From assembly GCA_047495785.1 (NCBI GenBank), contig JBLDXI010000028.1, forward strand, positions 1,736,001 through 1,800,000: a stretch of 64,000 bases of DNA, in the 5' to 3' direction. The stretch is from Lepidodermella squamata (taxonomy: Eukaryota > Gastrotricha). Of this stretch, positions 22,259 through 32,800 are shown piece by piece (position 1 is the first letter of the stretch; the number at the start of each line of letters is the position of its first letter). The position numbers and the translations under genes were made by a program. Under the pieces are notes generated by a model that did no database searches, was not told the origin of the DNA, and saw nothing but the letters and a program-made list of their open reading frames with translations.

Positions 22259-22600
22259 AAGCGTGGAGATCTCGCGTCTTGGCAACAGTTACTATGATTT
22301 TGTGTGTCGGTTTTCGTTGCCAATTTTTGTAGCTTGCAGCTAGTTCTGCTAGGTTTGTCCTACACATTCTCAACTTTTCGAGCCCTCTACACGAAAAATC
22401 TTGTCACACTTATTTGAACGCTCGAGTTGGGTCGTAGTTTAAATTGGCACTGAATGGCCAAATTTAAAAAATTAAGTAGAACCAATTATTAAAAGGTTCC
22501 GTCTGTAACAGGGCTGTTTTTGCTACTATTAATTGGGGACGGAAACGCGTGCTCAAGCTTTTTAATTAAACCACCCTCGATTTAGGTGACGAGTATAATC
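22240..22600 (+). repeat. Segmental duplication upstream of Cys-rich genes
   Basis: This stretch and 23125-23430 are duplicate 5' flanks of neighbouring paralogues. They share TTTTGAAGCGT-GAGATCTCGCG, CTTGCAGCTAGT and, just before the genes, a conserved block AAACGCGTGCTCAAGCTTTT with TTAATTAAACCACCCT (22543-22575 and 23349-23385). A weaker version of the last part lies upstream of the third copy near 25725-25770. Preservation next to each start suggests promoter sequence. Confidence 0.65.
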
Positions 22601-22711
22601 AACAATGATTTTTTCCCGCGCTCCGCGCTCTCCACCGTTTCATTAATGTTCTCATTTTCAGACTCATCAAACGCAGATATTCAAGATATTCAATCGAGAT
22701 CATTTCTGAAA

Positions 22712-22879
22712 ATGAATTCAAAGCTTATCCTCTTCTCAATCTTTTACTTGAGCCTTATCAACTTTTCTGCTCAAAATCCTCCTCCCTCACAATACTGGCG
22801 TCGATGTTTTTCTCAAGCCGACGACAGTTTTGTGGAATGTCGGAAGGAACCAGAAGATACCTACTGTAAACCCGGATGA
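22712..22879 (+). pseudogene. Truncated secreted Cys-rich gene, copy 1
   Basis: The ATG at 22712 opens a signal peptide nearly identical to that of the intact copy at 23508. The first module half (YWRRCFSQADDSFVECR) follows, then a stop after Lys-Pro-Gly. No donor, second exon or later module is recognisable downstream, so only exon 1 was duplicated, or the rest has been lost. It could in principle make a 55-residue secreted peptide with three cysteines. Confidence 0.7.
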
Positions 22880-23507
22880 TTCAAACCATGTCCTGCTTGA
22901 TCACTTCGTCAAACAGATGTCGCCATAAGTCGACCCGATGCGGACACTGCAGCTCGCCAGTGGTGGCAACAGTTTAGGTATGAGAGTTAAACCGTCTAGC
23001 CTAACAAATCAATAAACCGTTTTTCCGGCCAGGTTACCCCCACACCACTGTGACAAAAATGCTGCGTGATTTTCAGTAGTTTTGTTGGGGCTGATTACCA
23101 CATTGAGAACTCACTCATTAATAGTTTGCCTTCGGTGCCAAGTTTTGAAGCGTTGAGATCTCGCGCCTTGGCAACAGTTTCTATGATTTTGTGTGTTGGC
23201 TTTCGTTGCCAATTTCTGTTATTCGTCTAACTATAGCTTGCAGCTAGTGTTCTGCCAGGTTTGTCCTAAACACCCTCAGCGATGATCAAATTATAAAAAT
23301 TAAGTAGAACGTCTGTAACGGGGCTGTTCTTGTTATTAATCAGGGATGCAAACGCGTGCTCAAGCTTTTTTAATTAAACCACCCTTCAAGGCGACAGGAA
23401 TAGAATGAACAATGAATTTTTCCCGCCCTTCGCGTTCTCCACCGTTTCATTCATGTTCTCATTTTAAGACTCATATTCAAGATATTCAAGCGAGATTATT
23501 TCTGAAA

Positions 23508-24826
23508 ATGAATTCAAAGCTTATCATCCTCTCAATCTTTTACTTGAGCATTATCAACTTTTCTGCTCAAGATCCTCCTCCTCCTCCTGCCACACAATAC
23601 TGGCGTCGATGCTTTTCTCAAGTCGACGACAGTTTTGTGGAATGCCGAAATGAACCAGAGAGTACTTACTGCAAACCCCTCGAGTACCATGTATGTTCCT
23701 ACAAATTCCGCGAAAATAAAGTTGATTCTTCAATTCCCATAGCTGGGATCATTTCCGAGTGAAAAATCATGCAAGTCCGGGGTGAGATTACTATTTGAAG
23801 ATATTTTCTTAAAACCTTGAGTTCGGTCCGTTTTTTAAAAAGACTGTCAAACTTTGCTACAACTACCGTGGTTACACGCCATTCTGCCGTCCATCTGGAG
23901 TGCGATGCAGATCTGATGAGATTCTGGTTAGTTACTTATACCTTTTCTGGACATTTTTTGGTGAAAAGAATCTTTCTACTTTCTACGACTACTACGACGG
24001 AAATGTACCAAACTGTACCCCATTTTCAGGTACGTCGGTTCAATGGTCGCGTTCAACTGAGAACTAACATGGCGTATTGCGAGGCTGCTGTTCAAAAGTT
24101 TCAGGTTTGGCTGGAACGCAAATCACCATCTCTTTTCATTTATTTATCAAACCTTTGTAGAGCCAGCGTTTCAAAAGGTGCGAACGCGACGGGGAGATCG
24201 AAATATGCGTACCCGTCGCTTCACTAACTTCATGTCCTCTCCCGACGGTAAAAGGAGCTGTAGCTGATGACTTCAAGATGCATTTGCGATTCATACTTTG
24301 GTTTAGATGCCATCGAGGCGAACCTTCGCCAACCTGAAAGCTTGCTTGAACAATGCTGGTATAGTTTGTTCATTTCTTTCAACCGATATTAATTGTCCTT
24401 TTCCGTCTGATAGATCGTGTTCCCGACAATCAAATGCCTCATGTCCGATGTTTCAACAAGGCAACAACTGAATTCGTAGCCTGCCGCCTGGCTGGCCAGG
24501 GTTGCCGAATGAATGCCGAGTTTGAATTTCCTCGGGCGTTAGTTTTCAAGAACGAAGAAAACTGTCTCATGGAGGTTAGCTCGCGAAAAACCGTGACACA
24601 AATATAGTTGATCTTGAATATTCTTTTACAGTATAGGCTTGTCCGATGCGCGGATAGGTTTAGACGGCCCGCTTATTGTCAAAAGCAGACTATTGGCTGT
24701 GAGTGGCCTGCCCGTTGGGCGTTCCCCGACAACTACTTCTTCAGCAGCGATGAGTTCGAATGTTCAAGCAGCGGAATCGGAGCAAGAACGACAAGAACCA
24801 CGAAGGCGACGACTCGTTTGCCTTGA
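23508..24826 (+). CDS. Secreted four-module cysteine-rich protein
   Basis: Eight exons are inferred, all agreeing in phase: 23508-23690, 23743-23781, 23843-23926, 24030-24104, 24161-24247, 24307-24358, 24414-24574 and 24632-24826, giving 291 residues. Signal peptide residues 1-20 end at FSAQ; a Pro run follows. The mature part repeats a module of about 45-65 residues with cysteines roughly as C-x8to9-C-x6-C-x15to20-C, for example RRCFSQVDDSFVECR, LCYNYRGYTPFCR, RCERDGEIEICV and VRCFNKATTEFVACR, with a partial fifth unit at the end (VRCADRFRRPAYCQKQTIGC). The tail is Thr/Arg-rich. I do not recognise the family. It is secreted and disulfide-rich, so an effector, immune or cuticle role is possible. 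Introns are about 50-100 bases. Confidence 0.72.
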
Positions 24827-24839
24827 GGAACGTTAATAA

Positions 24840-25720
24840 TTAATAATTGCGAAGGAACTTCCGTTTTTTTGAAGCTATGGAATTAAAGTTGAGATGTCCA
24901 TGTCGATTAACCGCACATGAAAAGATCGAAAAGATTATTTCACCTATAAATAATAATAAAAAAATTTTTTTCTTCGCTCGATATTGTATGAGTATCATAT
25001 AGCATGACTTATAGCATGAAGATTTAAAATGACGGTTGAAGTAACAGGATTTCTGCTGAGATCTGTGACTTTCAAGTTTCATGGCAAATAAAGCAGATAG
25101 TAATAACGAATCGAAGTGGTTATCTTGAGGCATATGAAATGCAGAATTGTATGGCGCCATTGAAAAGCCATGATTCTGTTGGCATTCTTCCACGATCCTA
25201 GAACATATTGCTCCTCAAAAATAATGGCTTAAAATCGATAATGCATTTGTGTTGCCAACAACAACAATGATCATTTTATTTTATAAAAAACGATGGTCTG
25301 CAGGTAGCGCATAGGCCCCTGTTGCCCGAAGACACAGAATGAATATATAGTTTTTGTTTACAACAATAGCAGAATTAGGAAAAAAAAACCACAAAGGTTA
25401 GGTAGATCTAGCTATATAGATGCCGCTGGACAATCACTTTGTTGTCCCTAATCACCGACAGAGCACAATAAAATTTAAAAAAAAATTATTTCGATGTAAA
25501 ATCTAGGTAGAATTTACATTACCTCTCATGTTGAGAAAGTTCATGGGTGATTACTGAGGAGAAGTGTTCAAGCGGTTCAAGGTCCATTTTTTAGTAAACC
25601 ATGTAATCAAAAACGCCTGCCATATAGGTCAAATTAGCGCAGTTTTAATTGCCCTCTGCTATTAGCGTTGTTTATTGCAGCGCCGAGCTCGTGCTGAACT
25701 TTTTTTAGTAATTAACTCAT
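24840..25720. other. Intergenic region
   Basis: AT-rich, with no supported coding exon. A homopolymer-rich tract lies around 25375-25490. Confidence 0.45.
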
Positions 25721-25841
25721 GGAAGGTGACAGGAATCAATGCAACAATGCCTCAATATTCCCGCGCTATAATACACGGCTTCAACAATTAGCAGCATTAA
25801 TTAGCTTAGAAAACCGAGATAGTTACATTCGATTTCTGAAA

Positions 25842-26462
25842 ATGATGTATAAGGTCATGGTATTGCTTCGTTGAGTTTAATTAACTCTAGCGCTGAAGAC
25901 TATTGGCTTCGATGCTTTTCCCAAATCGACGACAGTTTCGTCGCATGCCGCCAACAGCGGGAGAATACCTACTGCAATGCCTTCGAGTTATCACGTATGT
26001 GTTCGCCTGTTCGCCCAAATTTTCGCACCAATCAAGTTGATTGTTTATTTTCTTTAGTTGGGATCGTTTCCGACTGAAACATCTTGCAAGGCCGGGGTAA
26101 ATTCATCCTTTGGAAAAGCTTGCAATTCAGGTTGTGTTTTTGTAGACGGTTAAACTTTGTTACAACTACTGCGCTTTCACGCCATTCCGTCAACCCTCCG
26201 GAGTGCGATGCAGGTCTGGTGAGATTTTGGTTGGTTACCTTAGCATGTTCTTATTGATTATTGTTGCGAACAGTTTTCTACGGCAAATTGTATCTCTCTC
26301 AACTTGTATCCCAGATTAGCCATAAAAATTATCGTCGCACAAACCTTGAATGGTTTCTACGATATCTTGAATTTCTCTTCATCTTCATGTACGCCGGTTC
26401 AATGGTCGCGTTCAACTGAGAAGTAACATGGCCTGTTGCGAGGCTGCTGTCAAACAGTTTCA
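25842..26462 (+). pseudogene. Broken secreted Cys-rich gene, copy 3
   Basis: Exons 1-4 of the intact copy (23508-24826) are recognisable: exon 1 from the ATG at 25842, exon 2 at 26057-26095, exon 3 from about 26145, and exon 4 at 26387-26461. Lesions are a frameshift inside the signal peptide, which brings TGA in frame, a shifted cysteine pattern in exon 3 (Cys lost after PF, new Cys after NY), and an AT in place of AG at the exon 4 acceptor. Exons 5-8 are absent. It cannot make the full protein. Confidence 0.75.
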
Positions 26463-26880
26463 AGTATTGCTGGGATACATTAGCAATCGATCTATTTTCT
26501 TCATTTCTCAAACTCAGATGAATACTTACTCTTTCAATTTCAATTTAAATAATCTGGTTTCTCTTATCATGGGAAAAATAAAACGTTGAATGCTGATGTT
26601 GCTAGCGTATTGTTTTGTGTTACCTAAGTTTATTTTTCTGATGAGATGCTAATAAGGCGAGGCTTATGGAAAACAGCTATGCCTTTCTTTTGGCCTCAGC
26701 CTCAGAATTGCGCTCCTGTCTTCTGCTGTTTTTTTACGTCTTTTTTAATCGAAACATTCGTTTGACCGCTTAGCGTAAAGCTGAATCGTGAAAATGGTCA
26801 AGGCAAATGAATTGTCTGAACTTGATCCAAAGAAAAATTAGTTACAATATATTTTTTTATTTTCATGGCCAGATTGGTGT

Positions 26881-29800
26881 TTATCGATTTCCTTTATTCA
26901 TGAATCGCATACAAGTCTGACGCTGTGTTTCAAGCGGGTCCAATGTTTTTATATCAGCCGCGAATTTCTCCGAATTCAGCCCACACAAAAACAGCGCAAA
27001 ACTGATATTTTCTTGCAAACGCGTCAGGTCTTTGCTGTCGATGCGGCTGAATAGTCGATCAGGAGAAGCCAGGGCGTTGCCAAGTGAAACAAGCTCTTCG
27101 AGAAAATTTCCCCTATCCGCCAGGCCTTTGTAACAAGGTGGAGAGTACCAGAAAGGCTTGACTTTGGGCAGGTGGATCAAGGCTTTGCCGGTCGCATGCG
27201 CCAATCTTCCAAAGTCCTCTTGTAACTCAATGTTGAGAGGATCGTTTCGAAATTCACGGGCGAGAACAGGTAGGTTTTGAGTGACGAAAAATGCAAAGGA
27301 AGGCTGTTCACCCATGGCTATGGCGATGCTTTTCTCCAGGGTGAGTATGCACCAAATAACGTTAGGCGAGGCGTATAAGGCGCAGTTGGGCTGTCGAAGA
27401 ACGAAGTGGAAAATGTGACCTAAAATAATAAAAAATAAGAGCAAATTACAAAAACTTGGCAATTGAGCTCAACATTTAAAATTAGGACAACGCCGTCCGC
27501 TTCGTCCTCCCGATCCGCGAAGCTGTCGAGCAACTACGTCTCTCTGCGAACCCGGTGCCCCGGTCTCCGCTAGCCCTGATCGCCAGCAGGCTTCCTCGGG
27601 GTCCTCTGCCCACCTTCGGTGTGTGATCTTTCCGTGTCTCTTCCGTCTTTCTACATCTTGTACGTCTTGTCTTGTATCATCCTGGTTCCTCTTCTCCTTT
27701 CTTTTCTTTTTCTTCCCGCTGCACTCCTTCTGTTCTGATTAACCCATTACTTGTAATCTTCTGCATACGATAAATATTCGTTTAGCTCGCCCACTAGCGT
27801 CCTCAGCGCACTGCCGCCGGCAAGCGCATGTCGTTTCGCGACCGCGTGCCATCTCTGTCACTTTGTAATGTTCGAAAGAAGGGAATTTATTATGTTATAT
27901 TGTTCTTTTATATTTTTGTGACTGATGGACAAATAAATTTGAATTTAGAATTTAGATTTAGGCAGCTTGAATTTTAATTTGCAAACTTCGCAAGCTACAC
28001 CCTATCCTAGGGTGTCATTACGGACGAGCCCCCTTTCCTGAGTCTCTGATCGTTATGGCAGAAGGTCATCAACGGAAAAACGGATGCCTTGATGGCGTCT
28101 ACGGTGTTAAACTTCTTCTTTCCTAGTTTGTTAAAAAAACCCATCAGCGACGGTCAAAGAAGATGAAAAAGCATAGGTAAAAGCGATTACCCTATGCTTT
28201 TTGGATGCAAGCTTCGCACCATGATTACATTTTTTGTTATGCCGATTTCAGATTGGGTGACGCAATAGAGAACCTAGGTTGTTTTTTTTATATGTCAACA
28301 ACAGGTATTTCAGTTGAACACGGGGCCTAGGCGTTTTTACTCCCTATTTTAATGCTACCGAGTTCAGAATTTCAAATCGCAATCACGCATCGTTTATTAG
28401 GCAAGCCGACATCACGCTATGTATCCAGAGATATGCGCCTTTTTCAAGATCACTAGCGCTCAGAGGAAATAGCTGGCTTGTCGAAATCTAATACGGCCCC
28501 AAAGTTATTTCCTGAGTGTCCGAAACCTTTTGTTGATCAGCTGCCCGAGCCGAAGCGTTCGAAGCGCAAAGCCCCTTCTTCGGAAGAGGTCAGCGTGAGC
28601 TGGACCAAAGTTATAAGGCGTTCTCCTGCAGCAGATCACTCGAACATCTAGTTTTTTCAATTACATCTGCAGCTGAATTTCTCGTGATAAACAACGAGTC
28701 AGATCAGGATACTGCGCATATTCATATTGCACCGGCGAAACCGATATGGACCCGCAAGAAATAAGCTACATACGCAAGTGGGAAGAGACGGAGCAGAAAG
28801 AATGGTGGTGGAGATACGAAACTCATGGTAAAGCGGCGTATGACAAGAAGAGATTTGAGCGATCATGGAAGAAGCTAGTCCAGTGGTTCGGAAATCGGCC
28901 GCAACACTCTCGGCGTGGTTATGGGTACGAGCAACAAGGAACTAAAATGTCACCCTGTTGGGGTAGCCGTTACTGGAGGAGATAGGCCGGAGGATCACCG
29001 TTTTGCCTTGAAGAGTGTGAAGGATGCTTATTTACGAGTGTGCGGTAAGTGGCGCTTAATCCTTCTTAAAATATCATTAATTCAACTTCATTATAGGTGT
29101 AGAGCAACATAGGCCGCCTGTGGTCGTGCACGATGGTGCGCCGGCTGTAGCAGGTGCTATCACGGACGTGTACGGCGCGGACGTTCTGCAGCGAATGTGT
29201 AAAATAGGCTATACCGAAGACCGAGGGAGCTAAAGACGCGAAGAGCAACAAGTACAAAATACGAAAATTCTTGTGTGCGATTACACAATGCTTTAAAGCT
29301 TGTGACCGGAGTTCGCGCCATGGCTACATTTATTTCGGCCGATTTCAAATTGGGTGACAGACCCCAGGGGTGACAACCTAAGCAGTTCAATTCGATAAAG
29401 CAACAGCTATTTCAGTTGAATGCCCGCCAATGCGAGGCCTTGAGATGCGACTTTACTCCATATTTTAATGCACGCGGGTTCAGCATTTCAAATTTCACCT
29501 TGTGTACTACATCTTCAAACATGCGTTACGATCTAGGTGTTTTGGATGCAACGAAATGCGACAAGCGTATTATTGAATGCTTCACATTGTCAAGGAGTTG
29601 CCCATCAACTGTCAAAGGCCGCCAGGCAGACAGTGATAATGCTTTGTCCGATGATGCAATACTAATCTACAATTGCTTGGCGCAAACAATCTGTCATTAA
29701 TTTCGGCAATTCTAGACCCTGCCACACGACGGAATTATATAGCTTCCCCTGAACCCATGCGGACTTCTGGGAAAAAAAATGATTAAACAACTCACTTAGA

Positions 29801-32800
29801 TTTGAAGCAATTGCAATAGAATTTCCAAGCTCAGATTGGGTAGCTTTGCGCCATGGGTCCAAAATCCATTTCAGCTTCTCATCAATGAAGTTCCTGAATC
29901 TCGTCAGAGCCAATACAAACGAATTTTCCTCGCGCATAACCAGTTTTGGGGTTGAGCAAAACGCCGCAAGCCAACAGTGAATACCGAACGTTGGATCGCA
30001 AATCGGGAAGCGGTCTCTGATGAAATTATCACGCATGTCCAAGCTGGTTTCCACCTGAAGTACGATTCGGAGGAAATATTCGAAAATCAGCCGATGAACG
30101 GGTGATTGGACCAACAATCGAATCGCGTCACGTTTCACCATTTGCCCACCCAGCGAGCATAGAAATTCAAAGAACCATAGACCAGGGGTGAAAATCAAGG
30201 GATTTATGGTGTGATTTCGAATTTCAGGGTTATCAGTGAGATGAATCAGTAACAAAAAGACCAGCTGCAAAACCATTGCTTCGAAAAAGTTCAAGGTTGT
30301 AAAATCGATTTTAGTAGAAAAGAGTCGAGTAATCAGCGGAATTCGAGGGATGACTTTCATCAGAGATGCGTCTTTGAGAAATCGAGGACATTCTTGAGCA
30401 TGCATGACGAGTTCATACAAGGTAAATAAAAATTTAGCTTCAGTGCTTGCGAGAGAGCCAAATTGAGTGATTGATGGCAAAGTTCCGAGTAGAATCAGCC
30501 TTTCTTTTGCGGATTTCAGAGTCGCAGCATCGAAGCGGGTTTCCTGGCCTGGTTTGCGATTGATGCGAATTTGACCAATCTTAGCTTCGAGTTCTAAGAT
30601 AAAATATTGAAAAACGTAAATTATACAGAAATTTAAGCTTTTAAGAACATTTGGTTGCATTCAACAACCATTTCATGATTCGAAGTTTCCGGGTAATTGT
30701 TATTTTTATTCAATCTATTAAACAGCTCCTTTGTTTAGATCTATCGTCATTACACTATTTTCCATCAGTCCTTACCGCGAAGTCCACGTTCTTAATAAAT
30801 ACCGCAAGCACGTATCAAAATCTAAATCGACGCCGTCGTCGACTTTGACTTCGGCGAAGAAGTGGCGCCGGAATCTTGCAAATAAGCGCTGCGCACCTGA
30901 TGAACCTACACCAAAGTTTCCGCTTGCCCTTTGCAAAAAGCGAAAACTGGGACATAATTTCGCTCAAAATTTCAACTCAGCTCATCGAACAGTGCTCACC
31001 TTGGTCGAAACTCCTAGCGGCTCTGCGAAAATTCTATCTTCAAGAATAATTTTTATTTATAAATTAACCATTTTTGAAAACAAAAATTAAGGTCGATTAA
31101 CTACGCTTCTCCGACTACTTATTCTTTGACTATTAAGTCCTAGGCGAAGGCACTCTGGAAACTTTTCGACACTACAAAGAGTAAAAACTTGGATTTGAGC
31201 AAAAAATGGAGAAGAACGACTTATCTCGATCGCTCTTATTGCCATTCGCTATAATCTCTAATATATCTTATTCCACAGACCTACATTAACCACTCCACCG
31301 ATATCTCAATGATTCTACCAGATATAACCCCGGACGAACACTCTTACGATTGTTCTAGAGCATATCGGAATACCACCATAAGTTCTTACGAATGAAGTGG
31401 TTGTGTCTTTGTTTTATAGACAATTTATTATGGACAGACGTGTCCACTACCCCAACAGGGGCAAAAACCCCTTTTTGGGCCATAACCCTTCTTACTATGC
31501 CTCCAGAGCTCAAGCAACTGCATCGACCTTCAGAAACTACGACAGTCATGGTCATAAGACCGCCAGGAAAATCCTGGATGAAATCTCCACCGCCAACCCA
31601 GCTATAATGGCAAAGCTAGAGTCGGGGCCTTCGTTTGAATTCGGGGATATGTGGGGGTCAGCAAGAAGCTGCCTCCTCTACGACTAACCCCGCTCTATCT
31701 AAAGAGGAGGAAGCCCTGAAGAAGGATATCTTCAGACTTCTAACCCAAGCCCAACAGGGCTGGTTTCAGCACTATTTCGATGAAACTCCGGACCAGGATT
31801 TTAACACAGTCACGGCAGCTCTATCGAAGTTCACGTCGGTAGACGAGTCCATCTCACCACCACAGTGTCTAAAGTCCACCATGGCGTGGGAAACCCGTAC
31901 CAATCTCGGCAACCAACTACAATAAGTATCACTGTAAGTAAAGTAAGTAGGCAAGTAACTGTAAAGAACGTAGTTGAAACAGTATCACTTACAGTTCGAT
32001 AAGAGGACAAGAACGAGTTTTGCGGAGCTGTGTTTACTCTTAACTTGTCCCAAGCCGAGAATCACATGTAAATTATCTCACTACCTACAGATTTTTTAAT
32101 AAATTTGCGGTATATTATTAATTTTGTGAATGCTAATAAAAGGCCAATAATCCGCTCTGGCGCATATGGCAAGCGACTCCGCAAGCTCATTCAGCCGAAG
32201 GTGTTATCCAGGGAGAGATTGGTTGAAATTCGATTCAGCGACGCCACCTGGGCAACTATTGAGCAATTCTCACCTATGCATGAGCGAGAAGTAAAAGATA
32301 AATCGGATTATGTCATTAACTAGGTGAAATCGTCAACCACCAAGCGCGACAAGGCCGGTAAAATAGTTCAAATTACTAAGTAGAAGGTTTCTAAATTGTA
32401 AATTCCGTAAACCGATTCTTGTACGTCTCAAGTTTTGGAACTGAGTACGATTGCCTCGTGTATTTCCGCTGGTACTTAGTAGAGCTTCACACTGTCACTA
32501 TGGTCGCAATTGCCGAGTCAGCAGTCAGACATATTTGCTACTTCTGGAAAGCGTGAGAAACAGAACCGCATAATCCCCTTTTCGATCTAGATAACATGGA
32601 GCCACTCATCATCAACAATTGTCGATGGCTGCTGGAAAACGGCTCGCTAAGCCGTGGCTGCCACGCTTTTCGCGATCGCTGTCGACGGTGGTAGTGCCGA
32701 CTTATAATAACAACGTCTCTGACCTGAATCTCGCACTTGACCAAATTAACGAATGGACGAATTCTTGGCAACTTCAACTTTGCTTAAATGATGTACGATA

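Noticed and set aside
24840-25193. 117-codon minus-strand frame
   Set aside because: Composition like the AT-rich spacer, no domain, no signal peptide.
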